The position numbers were made by a program, and so were the translations under genes. The notes beneath the pieces are model-generated. The model worked only from the letters and a program-made list of their open reading frames with translations. It ran no database searches and had not been told where the DNA came from. DNA of 64,000 nucleotides from Chaenocephalus aceratus (Eukaryota; Chordata; Actinopteri; Perciformes; Channichthyidae): contig JAMFTG010000133.1 in assembly GCA_023974075.1 (NCBI GenBank), positions 188,501 to 252,500 on the forward strand, read 5' to 3'. Positions 1-12,900 of this stretch are shown one piece after another. Position 1 is the stretch's first letter; each line of letters begins with the position of its first letter.

Positions 1-332
1 CTCGAGATACACTTTTTGTTATATTCCATGGAATGCTCTTAACATCCCGATAGCGATGAATATCTGAAGTGCTTTGACAAAAAATCCATACAAAAATTCC
101 ATCTGTAGAAGCCGTAATACTGTAAAAAGTACAACCAATCCGATTGGATGGCCTACCTGCCTGTCAGCCTTCAATCGGGGCACACACTTATCTCGTGCCC
201 TCATTGGTCATGTGCGCGTGCGTGTGTTGGGGGAGGGGCTCTGTGAGGAAGTGGCAGATTTTCTCCGGTTGTGTATTTTCAAATTCTAGCGATCTCGAGC
301 CGGTTTCTCAAACTTACCGACCCCACCTTTAA
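1..332 (-). mobile_element. TTAA-flanked MITE, copy 1 (cut by window start)
   Basis: This is an inverted copy of the element at 38820-39138. It ends in CCCCACCTTTAA, with the TTAA at 329-332, and lacks about 30 bases of its other terminus because the window begins inside it. TTAA at the ends fits piggyBac or Kolobok-type MITEs; which of the two cannot be told. There is no coding capacity. Confidence 0.75.
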
Positions 333-400
333 GTGTAGCCAGAAAGTGAAAAGTAGATGTTTTCGTTGTGCTATGAAATGTTCATTTTGGGTGCTATAAC

Positions 401-554
401 CAGGGGCGGACTGGCCGGTCCTGAAGTAGGTCGGTCGGACGATGTGGGCCGGCCGGATAAGTCCCGTCGACAATTTACTAGCGGTATTTACTTGCGGTAC
501 TGAAGTGGGCCGGTCGAGAGTCCCGGGCTGATTTGTAGTCCCAGTCCGCCCCTG
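401..554. mobile_element. Short hAT-like MITE (154 bp) with exact 8-bp TSD
   Basis: The termini are CAGGGGCGGACTGG and its inverse CCAGTCCGCCCCTG. The element is flanked by identical GCTATAAC at 393-400 and 555-562. An 8-bp duplication with CAG...CTG ends is the hAT signature. The same termini bound the larger element at 45519-46451. Confidence 0.88.
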
Positions 555-562
555 GCTATAAC

Positions 563-1284
563 TCAATGTGTGCTGTTTCTGTCTTACAGGTGGATCCGTC
601 CCAGGCCTGAACTCACCTGCTCTACAAACCTGAACACCTCTCACTTTTTATAAAGTATTTCATTTTTATTTCACGCTTAAATGTCACTTTTTGAACCGTA
701 TCTTTTTGTCACACGGCGGAGCGGCAGACTGCTGAGTGTTTTGTTACCGTGTGGAACTCACTGTGAACTCTGATGTGTCGAGAAATAAAGTTAATGTTAT
801 GTCAAAACGTTTGGAGCAAATCCTTCCTGATACAGAGAGTTGTTTATTTGTGTCTCTTCTTTTGTTTTTAGATTTTCTCCAGGTCAGAATAATCTTTAAA
901 AAAATGTTATACAGATGAATGTATTTTGGTTGAAATCGTTATTTATTCAGATAATTTGGCTTTAGGTCCCCTTTGATATTAAATTGTATCATGGTCAAAC
1001 ATTTAGTAATATTATCCTTGAGTTTGGATGTAGAGATGTTTTTATGTATACGGAACATTGCAAGGGCTCCGTTAGCAAAAAGCTAATGGCATTTTACCAT
1101 TGGATTTCACAATAATGCAGCAAATAAGATCTTTGGCCAACACAAGTCTATGATCCTTACGCGTGTTGTTCAGCAGGATAATATATCCACATAGTAACAC
1201 CACTGTTACCACTTTTGAAGCACATGTGCAATCTCCAGGTTTAAAAGCTAACATTAGGCTATAAACAAACAATGCATTCAAGAC
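563..1284. other. No gene recognised
   Basis: AT-rich sequence with only short open frames and no family similarity that I recognise. The last 100 bases contain degenerate pieces of the 72-bp repeat that follows (GCTAACATTAGGCTATAAA near 1248). Confidence 0.5.
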
Positions 1285-2407
1285 TTCACTTCACCACCGC
1301 TAAGCTAAAGGTGGCTAATGTTGGGCTATAAAGGAACTACAGCACGGTCACATGACTTCACGTCACCACCGCTAAGCTAAAGGTGGCTAATGTTGGGCTA
1401 TAAAGGAACTACAGCACGGTCACATGACTTCACGTCACCACCGCTAAGCTAAAGGCGGCTAATGTTGGGCTATAAAGGAACTACAGCACGGTCACATGAC
1501 TTCACGTCACCACCGCTAAGCTAAAGGAGGTTAATGTTGGGCTATAAAGGAACTACAGCACGGTCACATGACTTCACGTCACCACCGCTAAGCTAAAGGT
1601 GGCTAATGTTGGGCTATAAAGGAACTACAGCACGGTCACATGACTTCACGTCACCACCGCTAAGCTAAAGGTGGCTAATGTTGGGCTATAAAGGAACTAC
1701 AGCACGGTCACATGACTTCACGTGACCACCGCTAAGCTAAAGGTGGCTAATGTTGGGCTATAAAGGAACTACAGCACGGTCACATGACTTCACGTCACCA
1801 CCGCTAAGCTAAAGGTGGCTAATGTTGGGCTATAAAGGAACTACAGCGCGGTCACATGACTTCACGTCACCACCGCTAAGCTAAAGGCGGCTAACGTTGG
1901 GCTATAAAGGAACTACAGCACGGTCACATGACTTCACGTCACCACCGCTAAGCTAAAGGCGGCTAATGTTGGGCTATAAAGGAACTACAGCGCGGTCACA
2001 TGACTTCACGTCACCACCGCTAAGCTAAAGGCGGCTAACGTTGGGCTATAAAGGAACTACAGCACGGTCACATGACTTCACGTCACCACCGCTAAGCTAA
2101 AGGTGGCTAATGTTGGGCTATAAAGGAACTACAGCACGGTCACATGACTTCACGTCACCACCGCTAAGCTAAAGGCGGCTAATGTTGGGCTATAAAGGAA
2201 CTACAGCACGGTCACATGACTTCACGTCACCACCGCTAAGCTAAAGGAGGCTAATGTTGGGCTATAAAGATACTACAGCACGGTCACATGACTTCACGAC
2301 ATCACCGCTAAGCTAAAGGCGGCTAACGTTGGGCTATAAAGGAACTACAGCGCGGTCACATGACTTCATGTCACCACCGCTAAGCTAAAGGTGGCTAATG
2401 TTGGGCG
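1285..2407. repeat. 72-bp minisatellite, about 15.5 units
   Basis: The motif GGGCTATAAAGG recurs every 72 bases (for example near 1323, 1395 and 1467). Units differ by a few substitutions, such as GGTGGCTAATG versus GGCGGCTAACG, and one has CACGTGAC instead of CACGTCAC. One late unit (about 2296) is shortened by 1-2 bases. Each unit carries a TATAAAG and an ACGTCA half-CRE-like motif. The array stops abruptly at GTTGGGCGTGATGG. Confidence 0.95.
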
Positions 2408-2616
2408 TGATGGCGTTTAGTCGTCCCGTTTCGACACTTCCCCAGTGGGGTGTTTACTCACATATTTAATGTCGTGGAGCAAAATGTCAACATTTTCTTC
2501 AGCTTGTATTAACTATGGACATTATTTGTTTGGGTAATTAGGGTGTAAAGATGGTACAATGCTGACTCATTACCGCCCTATAAGGAAACCTCATCCAGAA
2601 GGTGCATTCCTTATGC

Positions 2617-3623
2617 CAGGGGTGGGGAACCTTTTTCCTCTCAAGGGCCATTTAAATTTTTTCAACATCCTCCGAGGGCCGTACAAATGATTGACCTCTG
2701 CTTAAAAAGACTAAAATACAGCCCATTTATTTCTTCTTTCTTTCATGCTGTGCAAAGAAAAAGCAACCTCTTAATCCAGATATTTTACCATGACTCACGT
2801 ATGCATGCACGTGCACGGTTGTGGCATGACCACCAAAACAGAAAGATGTGCAAATGTATTTAGTTTCCTATCCATGTGGACATGGACCTAACCTCCTCCC
2901 GGGAAGATTGTTTTTTAAATATTGAAGTTGAAAGCATCAATCTGGTGCACTTTGAGAGCAACATTTAGAGATCTATGGAGACATCTCTCAACACCCAGAT
3001 GAAACAGACCTGTAAGCAGATTTACTTTTTCTTTATGAATATTTGACAAATCACTCTCCTTTCAAACTGTATTCTTGTTTATTAATAACAACTTTTTTTT
3101 ACTGTCATATAGTATTTTATACCTGTTTACTTTATTCTCTTGTGTTTTTATAACTACAATGATCATATAAAGATGTGCCTTTACCTCACTGGTTGTCGAA
3201 AAAGCTTCTTATATTCGTTAGCATAGCTAGCTAACCAGATGCTAATAACAACGAAGTTATTGACTGTATGATCAGTATGACAGATGAGCAGATCGCCACT
3301 GGGCTTTCAGCTAAAGACACAGCCACGCAGAAACTGCGGCATGTGTACGGCTCTTTATCTGAAGTGCCGAGCCACGTTCTGGTGCTCTCCGTCAGAACTG
3401 CACCCCTGTCAGTCGAGACATATACCACGTGATGACATATTAGGCTCGTGTTGTGTTCATGGACCCTGACCGTGGCCAGGAAAAACAGGCACTCGCTTGT
3501 TTAATTTTTTTGCGGTCTAGATTTATTTTCTTTTTTGCGTGTGTTTATAAATTACCTCGAGGGCCGTACCAAATTGTCTCGCGGGCCGTATACGGCCCGG
3601 GGGCCGGAGGTTCCCCACCCCTG
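2617..3623 (+). mobile_element. Non-autonomous hAT element, family A copy 1
   Basis: The ends are CAGGGGTGGGGAACC and GGTTCCCCACCCCTG, with an exact 8-bp duplication CCTTATGC at 2609-2616 and 3624-3631. Other copies lie at 22466-23537 (inverted) and 33157-34093. The interior has only short open frames. The GC palindrome present in the 22466 copy is deleted here, leaving CCTCCCGGGAAGATT near 2896. Confidence 0.9.
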
Positions 3624-3631
3624 CCTTATGC

Positions 3632-4204
3632 AATAGTAAATCCCCTCTCAGTGGGTTGTAAAAACATTCTCTTCTTCTTGTCACAACACCTCTAAAGACT
3701 TCATTATGTTTCACACAACAGCTTCACATGTTGCTGAGAGGAGGATCAACTCATAACCGCACACAGAGATGTTATAGCAGCAGCTGCAGCTTTCTGTCCA
3801 TCAACACACACACACACACACACACACACCTGTTTGAAGTAAATATGGACGGTCTTCAGGGAGGAGTTTGTGGCCGTGGGACTCACTCAGTACAACTCAC
3901 AGCTTTAACGAAACGCCACGTAAATGTTACTCATGTTTAATTACAGGAACATGAAATGGTCCACTTGTGAGTGTGACTCACTGTCCCTCATTGGGACACT
4001 ATCTATTAATCTTACAATTTCATTGGGACACTATCTATTATAGTCATTGGGACACTATCTATGGGTTGGCGGCGCCCTCTGGGCCGGCCGCCAACCCAGT
4101 CTCACAAAAAAACGTGTAATAACTACGTTGGTCCACAACGTAGGACGTAGTATTTCTACAATAACGCCTCTGCAATTGTAAGATCCCTACGTTACATGTA
4201 AATA
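3632..4204. other. Unassigned interval with small repeats
   Basis: No gene was found. It holds a CA microsatellite (about 3803-3829) and three near-tandem copies of CATTGGGACACTATCTATT between about 3988 and 4061. The stretch 4070-4200 contains short inverted segments (GGTTGGCGGC with GCCGCCAACC; TACGTTG with CAACGTA) that resemble a degraded terminus. Confidence 0.5.
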
Positions 4205-4765
4205 TACAAATCTTGAAGCTGGGCGTGTCTGAGGCTTGGCGATTTCTCACGCCCAAGGCGACCAACCAATCACATGAATCTCCCGCCCCCGGCATGCAAA
4301 GCAATAGCAATGTTAAAACGAAGTAAACTGGATATAAAATCCCCAAACAGGCGAAAACCTACCAGTTTCCCCCACTGTCTCTGCCACCTCCCTCCATGCC
4401 TGGTTCCTCCGGTTTGTATCCCGTTAATTTCTGGTCGTAAAGAACCGGGTGATTTGCTACCGTAACTTCTCGTTTGGAATATGAGGAGATGAACTGCGGT
4501 CTGGCTCTCCCTGCTTGCGCGCGGTTTGATTGGCTAGCGCTTTGTACTGTCAGATTTGCATAAACGGGATTTGATTGGCTGATGCCAGCTTCGAAAGCAT
4601 CAAAAGTTGAACATTGCTCAACTTTTGATGCTCACGATGCTTGCAAAGCCACGCTCCCCACAATGCAGTTCGGCGAAGATTCAAAATCTTCTACGTCACC
4701 CCATTCAAATGAATGAGCGAAGCGTTGAAAGCATTTGTCGATGCCTCTAGTGTAGACGGGGGAGT
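4205..4765 (-). mobile_element. PIF/Harbinger-type remnant with MADF relic
   Basis: The ends and interior match the better preserved elements at 43165-43793 and 26970-27286: GCTGGGCGTGTCTGAGG near 4213, CCAATCACATGAATCTCCCGCC near 4266, and a degraded TIR ending GGAGTAA near 4767. Minus-strand translation around 4375-4470 reads VANHPVLYDQKL followed by GYK, a relic of the MADF/Myb-like protein that accompanies Harbinger transposase. It is frameshifted and non-functional. Confidence 0.65.
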
Positions 4766-5346
4766 AAGGTTTAAGCCACTAGAGGGCAGCAGAACTGTAA
4801 ATACAATATTATATATAATACAAGACGAGTGTGTGTGTGTCACCTAAAGACACAAGATAATCAATAGTGGAGCGGCTCATCAGCAGAATGAGGACACACA
4901 CACTTGAGAATACATTACTCATGTCTTGTCTGTTCGTGGCGCATCAGGACGGTTTTGAATCAAGTGCAGACATTTTATATTGTCATGAAATCTTTTGGCA
5001 TGTCACATATTGTAAGGATATTTTCTTGAAATATTTCCCATATTTTTCAGACTCGTTTGGGGACATTTTAAATGATCGTTGGTAATTTTATATGTGTTTT
5101 CCAGACATTACTCAATGTGTGTTGGCATCTTCAGAACCGGCAGATTTGTACATTCAGGACGTTTCTATACAAATAAGAAAACTGGATTATAACCTTTCCT
5201 TTACCCGAAAGGCTTTATTGTGAAGACCCCCCACAGGAAAACTGGAGAATCAACAGAAACCAAAATGAAAAAAGGACATTTAATTTAAATATATGGCTTC
5301 CTGCATGATACACATTGTGTTATAACATGTTTCCTGTGACACGCAG

Positions 5347-5389
<43 letters not shown>

Positions 5390-5940
5390 CATTTCTGCTC
5401 CGAAGAGGCTCTTCAGAGGACAGATGTCCACTCAGTAATCAGTGTGAGGACCGAGAGCACAATCTAAAGGCGAGAGCTGCGAGACGCTCTCATATAATAT
5501 CAGTTTCCAGTCTTTGGTCACACTGTAGAACGTGCAGAGGAGGAAAAATTACATTAACGTCACAGTTGTACAGTTTTTCAGTCTGTGGGATGTGGAGTTA
5601 AAGGGAACTAATACACAATCTCAGACTCTCAAAGAAAGGAACACCTGATTATGATCGGAAGTGTTTTTATTGATACTTTTCCAGGAAATGGTGAGAGTTC
5701 GCCTGCAAGAAAGAGACAAAGTTTAGTCATGAAACAATAAAGTGGCATCTGTGTTGGTCCCTGAAGGCATCATCTCCCTGGTCCAATGGGATTCCTCCAT
5801 TTCATTTGGATGATTGCATTACGTTGATGATACTAACACGTAGTGAGGCATTTATTCTATATTTATTTAGCTTTATTGTGTAACTAAAGTAAACATTTCT
5901 CAGTGCAAGCTATGTTTCACATGTCATGCTGGGTTCATGT
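4766..5940. other. No gene recognised; GT microsatellite
   Basis: Only short incidental frames. A (GT)n run of about 33 bases lies at 5349-5381. No splice-bounded coding segment was recognised. Confidence 0.5.
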
Positions 5941-5944
5941 CCCC

Positions 5945-6330
5945 AAGTGTTAAGATAAGGACTTTATTGATCCCATTTGGGGAATCTTTGCAAGTCCGCA
6001 GCATAAAAAGACGAGGCATTGTACATTAGAGGAATTAAAAGACTAGAAATAAACAATCCAAAATGTAGACATCTCAAATAGCATTACAAAAGCAGGAAAC
6101 AGTTAAGACACCAAGCATCCATTCCTGGCACAATTAATGTCTATATAATATCCTCCTTTATATTTTGTTAATGTACATTTGTATTTCCACATGTATATGT
6201 TTTATGTTTTTAGTGCCATTTGAGATGTTTACAATTTGGATTGTTTATTTCTTGTCTTTTAATTGTCATGTCCTATGCCTTGTCTTTTTATGCTGCTGCC
6301 CACAATATCTGTTTTCTTTATTTATTACCG
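5945..6330 (-). repeat. LINE 3'-tail-like fragments
   Basis: The minus strand at 5950-5985 reads as the common fish LINE tail (GGGATCAATAAAG-like). The plus strand at 6240-6300 resembles 28310-28372 (TTGTTTATTTC...TTTTTATGCTGCTGC). These are short, old fragments. A minus-strand AATAAA at about 6318-6325 could also serve as polyA signal for the upstream minus-strand gene. Confidence 0.4.
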
Positions 6331-6557
6331 GCGATTTTATTCCTACGTAAATATTGCTATATTTCTTTAAAAAGTGTCAATTTCTGTGCTTTTAATTCTT
6401 GTTTTACTTTTATGTATACACCACAACATCAAGTCAAATTCCTTGTACGGGTCAACCTACCTGTAATGAACCTGATCCAACTCAAACATTTCCCAAATTG
6501 GGATCAAAAAGTACTTCTCATCTTATGTACAGCTAAAGAACTTGTTCGCGTTGTACC

Positions 6558-6911
6558 TCAGAAGACATTGGTCCCTGCGATGGAAAGACTCCCCGTTGTC
6601 TTCCTCCTCCTCGGTGCTACGAAGACCTCCGAGTCTGGAGGTCCGTCAGACTCCGGGGAGAAACTGGAGTGAGAGAAGTCTTCTTTTTCCCGCTGGTAGC
6701 TGTTGCTGGACGGGACTATGTAGGACGAAGACAGCGGAGGCAACATATCGCTCGCCAGGGTCTCCGTGATTGGTTTCCCATTGGGCGAAACCCCAGAAAG
6801 GTGGCCTCCAGTTGTTCGGTTTCATGAACGAGGTTTTGGCCAGGGAAATACCACAGGATACGTCGGTTTCGTAGGGAACAGGTCCATCAGCTGTGTTAAT
6901 ACTGGTTTGAT
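6558..6911 (-). CDS. Terminal exon of secreted repeat gene
   Basis: The acceptor GATTTCAG at 6912-6913 is followed by NTADGPVPYETDV in phase 1. That frame closes with TGA at 6646-6648. A second frame, open from about 6830, reads SPNGKPITETLASDM, then a Ser-rich tail ending TGSLSIAGTNVF and stops at 6558-6560. The second frame looks more like a natural secreted tail, so a one-base frameshift between 6800 and 6840 is likely in this copy. Confidence 0.5.
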
Positions 6912-9900
6912 CTGAAATCAGACATTTAGGCGAAATGTCAAGAAGTTAAACGAAACAAACGTCATGCTTCTAAACCAGTCAAAAACGTACCCTTATTTGT
7001 AACAGGGTAGCCTACGTTGGAGGAATGCGTCGCACCGCCCAAGGGACCAGTTCCATCATCGAGTCCACCTGGGTTACTTCTAGTTTGAACCTGGAACCAG
7101 AGGCAGTTTTTAGGAAACATGTCCAGCAGTTTATAGTTAATTTAAAGCTTCTGAACCAGACTAAAAAGTTAAAGACTTACCGCCATTTATTGGAGCTGCG
7201 TTGACATAACGAGCATCACCGCCAAAGGGCAAGGTCCATCAACACGTCCACGGGGGGCAACTAGAGAGATTTAGCGAAAATGTCAACGAGTCCATGAAAA
7301 ACAAAAATCTTACATTTCTAAACGGTTTTATTGAAAGACCTACAGTCTATTGACACAGGTTTTGCGTTGGCCTAGTGCGTAGCAGCGCCACGAGGAACGG
7401 GTCCATCAACACTTCCTGAGGGAGTGGTGTTACTTCTGCAACTAGACAGATTCAGGCATAAAGACATGCCTCTAAACCAGTGCTTCTCAAAGTGTGGTCC
7501 GCGGACCACTGGTGGTCCGTGAGCGCCCCCTAGTGGTCCGTGAGTATATTGGTAAAATTTCACATTTGAAATAAATACATTTATTTAAGTTTTTCGCACT
7601 CTCGCGGGAATATCTCCGCAATGGAACGAGCTTAAGTTTCATTTTTGATTGCATGATATAGCCCAGATAAGCACCTTCATCACACATGTTGCCACTTGTT
7701 TGTACCATTTTCAGGCGATTTGTAAAAAACGATGTGTTTTGGATATTTGTGGAGTTAGGTGGTCCGCGAGTGTTTTTTTTTTTATTGGTTAAGTGGTCCT
7801 TGGTATGAAAAAGTTTGAGAAACACTGCTCTAAACTAATCAACGGATAATTGGGTAACTTACCGTCCATGTTGCCAAAAGGATAACCTCCATAACCATAG
7901 GAGATCACTTCAGGAGCAGCGCCACTGGGAATGGATCCTGGGTTACCAGACTGACCTGAAACCAGAGAGGTTTGAGTTTATGGAAAACAAAGTTAATGTA
8001 ATGCTTCTCAACTAGTCTATATATTGGAGGACTTACTCTCTTTTGACACAGGCTTTGCGTTGGCGTAACGAGTCGCACCATCATAGAGACCAGTCTGACC
8101 TGAACATATTTAGGCAAAATGTCCACGTTTTTAGAGAATAAATCAGATTCGATGCTTCTAAACCAGTCTAACAGTTGGAAAACGTACCTTCTTTTGTCAC
8201 GTCGTAGCCGGCATTGGGGTATTGAGTATCACCGCCAAAGGGGACAGGTCCATCAACAAGTCCACTGGGGCAACTAGAGATAGATTTAGCCAAAAGGTCA
8301 AGGAGTCCATGGACACAAACTTAATTTCAAGCTTCTAAAACAGTTCTATAAGTTGGAAGACTTACCGTTTATTGACAGAGGATTAGCATTGGGATAACGA
8401 GTAGCACCACTATTGGAATCAGGTCTATCATAGAGTCCACCTGTGGCAGCTGGGTTACTTCCAGTTTGACCTGGAACCAGAGGCAGTTTTAGGCAAACTG
8501 TCCAGCATTTTACAGTCAATTTAAAACTTCTGAACCAGTTTAAAAGTTAAAAGACTTACCGGCATTCATCGGGGCTGCGTTGGCGTATTCAGTATCACCA
8601 CCGAAGGGAACAGGCCCATCAACGCGTCCTGAGGCAGCGGTGTTACGGTCTGCAACTAGAGACAGAGTCAGGCATAAAGACATGCCTCCAAACTAATCTG
8701 AGGATAATTGGGTAACTTACCGTCCATGTTGCTAAAAGGATAAAATCCATAACCATAGGAGATGACTTCAGGAGCAGCGCCACTGGGAATGGATCCTGGT
8801 TACCAGACTGACCTGAAACCAGAAGTTTGACTTTATGGAAAACAAAGTAAATGTCATGCTGATAAACCGGTCTATAGGTTGGAAGACTTACCGTCTTTTG
8901 TCGGGTCTGCGTTTGTGTAATGAGAAGCACTTCCATACGGAACCGGTCCATCAGCTGTGCTCCTACCAGTTTCACCTGGAACCAGACATATTTAGGAGAA
9001 AGGTCGAGAACTTAAATGAAACATCTAAACCTGACAAAACATACCTTTCTTTGTCACAGGGTAGCCTTGAGTATCACCGCCAAAGGGAACAGGTCCATCA
9101 ACACGTCCACTGGGGGCAACTAGGGATAGATTTAGCCTAAAGGTCAAGGAGTCCACGGACAAAAACTTAATTTCAAGCTTCTAAACGGTTCTATAGTTTG
9201 GAAGACTTACTTTTTATTGACACAGGTTTTTCACCACCATAGGGATCAGGTCTATCATAGAGTCCACCTGGGGCAGCTGGGTTACTTCCAGTTTGACCTG
9301 GGACCAGAGGCAGTTTTAGGCAAACTGTCCAGAAGTTTATAGTTCATTTAAAGCTTCTGAACCAGTTCAAAAGACTTACCGGCATTTATCGGGCTGCGTT
9401 GGCGTATTGAGTATCATCGTCATAGGGAACAGGCCCATCAACACCTCCACGGGGGGAAACTACAGAGATGTATCCATAAAGTCAAGAGTCCATGAAAAAT
9501 AAACAAAAACCTTAATTTTAAGCTTCTAAATGGTTTTAATGGAAGACCTACAGTCTATTGACACGGGTTTTGCACCATCATAGGGAAAAGGACCATCATC
9601 AAGACCAGTCTGACCTGAAAGACATATTTAGGCAAAATGTCCACGTTTTTAGGGAATAAATGTGATTTAATGCTTCCAATCCAGTCTAAAATGTCCTTCA
9701 ACACGTCCACCTGTTGCGGTACTTTCTGCAACGAGAGGTTTCGGCCAAATTTAAACCAGTTTATTGAGAATACGTTTAACTTAAAGCTTCTGAAGCAATC
9801 TAAAAGATCATTGGCAGCACTCGTCCCCGGCTTCAGCTTCATCTCAGGATCCATGTGTCTGTGATCCTCTCCAGAGGGAAGGAGTCATCACATACAGAGA

Positions 9901-12900
9901 CTAGTTCCTTCACAGTGTCCTTCACATGCTGATATCAAGAGAGGGAGTCACACAGTCACAAGCTGGAGGAACAGAAAGCAGTCTTCAATGTTTACTTCAG
10001 ATTAGCTCCACGTCAGAAATGAGCATGCTTGATGTCTCTCTCCATAGAGGCTGAGTCATCATGTTCATCACATAGCTATCATCTGCCTCAAACAGTCCTG
10101 ATGCTCTTCTGGGTCATCTCACATCCTGTCATGTTCACAGCTGCAGTTGGTACCTTTGTTAGCATGCTACTCTCATGCTGGAAGAGGACATTCAGGATTT
10201 TCACAACACAGACTTACCGCCTTTTTGCACAGACTTAATGGCGCCGAAAGGGAAAGACCTGCGACCAAAGTGGTACGCTTCAGGACCCCCGATGTAAGGA
10301 ACGGGTCCGTCACCAAAGTCCAACATTGGAGGATTGTTCCAAGCAGGAGAAACGCTGTGGACCAAACTGAACGACGATACTCCCAAATCTGTATCTGCGT
10401 TTCCACCAGAACCAGACGGAGGAGAGGAGGGAAGGAGTGGAGAACACATACTTTGTTACTGTACTTAAGTACATTTCTCTGGCATCAGTACTTTACTACT
10501 CTACTTATTTGTCCGACGACTTTTTACTTGACATTTTGAACCCAAATACCTGTACTTTCTACTTCCTACATGTTGAACTCAAATACCTGTACTTTCTACT
10601 TCTCACATGTTGAACTCAAATACCTGTACTTTCTACTTCTTACCTGTTGAACTCAAATACCTGTACTTTCTACTTCTCACATGTTGAACTCAAATACCTG
10701 TACTTTCTACATGTTGAACTCAAATACCTGTACTTTCTACTTCCTACATGTTGAACTCAAATACCTGTACTTTCTACTTCTTACCTGTTGAACACAAATA
10801 CCTGTACTTTCTACTTCTCACATGTTGAACTCAAATACCTGTACTTTCTACTTCTCACATGTTGAACTCAAATACCTGTACTTTCTACTTCTTACATGTT
10901 GAACTCTAATACCTGTACTTTCTACTTCTCACATGTTGAACTCAAATACCTGTACTTTCTACTTCTCACATGTTGAACTCAAATACCTGTACTTTCTACT
11001 TCCTACATGTTGAACTCAAATACCTGTACTTTCTACTTCTCACATGTTGAACTCAAATACCTGTACTTTCTACTTCCTACATGTTGAACTCAAATACCTG
11101 TACTTTCTACTTCTCACATGTTGAACTCAAATACCTGTACTTTCTACTTCTTACCTGTTGAACTCAAATACCTGTACTTTCTACTTCTCACATGTTGAAC
11201 TCAAATACCTGTACTTTCTACATGTTGAACTCAAATACCTGTACTTTCTACTTCCTACATGTTGAACTCAAATACCTGTACTTTCTACTTCTTACCTGTT
11301 GAACACAAATACCTGTACTTTCTACTTCTCACATGTTGAACTCAAATACCTGTACTTTCTACTTCTCACATGTTGAACTCAAATACCTGTACTTTCTACT
11401 TCTTACATGTTGAACTCAAATACCTGTACTTTCTACTTCTTACATGTTGAACACAAATACCTGTACTTTCTACTTCCCTCATGTTGAACTCAAATACCTG
11501 TACTTTCTACTTCTTACATGTTGAACTCAAATACCTGTACTTTCTACTTCTTACATGTTGAATTCAAATACCTGTACTTTCTACTTCTTACATGTTGAAC
11601 ACAAATACCTGTACTTTCTACTTCTTACATGTTGAACTCAAATACCTGTACTTTCTACTTCTCACATGTTGAACTCAAATACATATAATAACATTTCAAA
11701 GCCTCTTTACTTTCACTTGAGTAAAGAAGTTTAGTCAGTACTTCTACCAGAGTATTTTCAAACACGAGTATCTGTACTTCTACTTCAGTAAATGATGTGT
11801 GTACTTCTACGTGAGTAAAGGATGCGTGTTCTTCTACGTGAGTAAAGGATGCGTGTACTTCTACGTGAGTAAAGGATGCGTGTACTTCTAGGTGAGTAAA
11901 GGATGTGTGTACTTCTACTTCAGTAAATGATGTGTGTACTTCTACGTGAGTAAAGGATGCGTGTACTTCTAGGTGAGTAAATGATGTGTGTACTTCTACG
12001 TGAGTAAAGGATGCGTGTACTTCTACGTGCGTAAAGGATGCGTGTACTTCTACGTGAGTAAAGGATGTGTGTACTTCTACGTGGGATGTGTGTACTTCTA
12101 CGTGAGTAAAGGATGCGTGTACCCTCTCTGGACGCAGGCTGAGCCCCAGCTTCAGTGGGGGGAGCAGTGAGGCTGACGGACCCTTGGTTTGAATCCGAAG
12201 GCATGATGAACTCGTCTGGTTTGTAACTCTGAGGATCCTCATTTGGAGCTTTCGTGCTGGACTGGGATTCAGGTCCTCCAGAGCCCCGGGTCGCAGGTTA
12301 GGGTTACACACAAACACAATTAGAGGTGTCACGCTTCTACATATATTAAAACACGTAAAACAGCCCAATGGATGCAGCCGTGTACTTTAAGCTTTAGCTG
12401 ATTCTGTTAAAAAAAGATGTTGCACCAAAAAGCTTTTTTAATTTAAACTTTTCAGATTTGTTTTCACTTCTAATCTAAATGTGTGAATGTCCACGCTTCA
12501 ATGTACGTATACTGAAGAGGAACTTTGTCTTAATATATCAGTGTTTCCTCACCTCCTCTTGTTGCAGGAAAACTCTCCTCACTGCCGACCAGCAGCAGAC
12601 AGATCCACAAGACCCTACACACACACACACACATGCACACACAGACACACAGACAGACAGACACACACAGCCACACACACACACACACAAAACCTCTCAG
12701 AAGCAGCTTTTAAAGAACCAGATGGTTTGTCTTCTTCTATGGTTTTATGGCAGTTGTCAAACAGCTTTTAGGAGCATTCACCGCCACCTTCTGAAATGCA
12801 GTGTGGATCAGCGCAGTGTTCAACCTGTGCTTTTTAACAACCTGAACACGCCCAGTGCTACATCCCCTGAACTCCTTCTCTGAATCTGTTTGATTTCTGT

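Noticed and set aside
1285..2407. CRISPR-like array
   Set aside because: The 72-bp units are contiguous tandem repeats with no unique spacers, in a vertebrate genome.
11655..12368. 237-residue minus-strand open frame with a nine-residue repeat
   Set aside because: It is the 27-bp minisatellite read in a frame that happens to lack stops; it has no start context, domain or splice continuity and lies in an intron of the gene called here. Only the exon at 12123-12275, in another frame, is kept.
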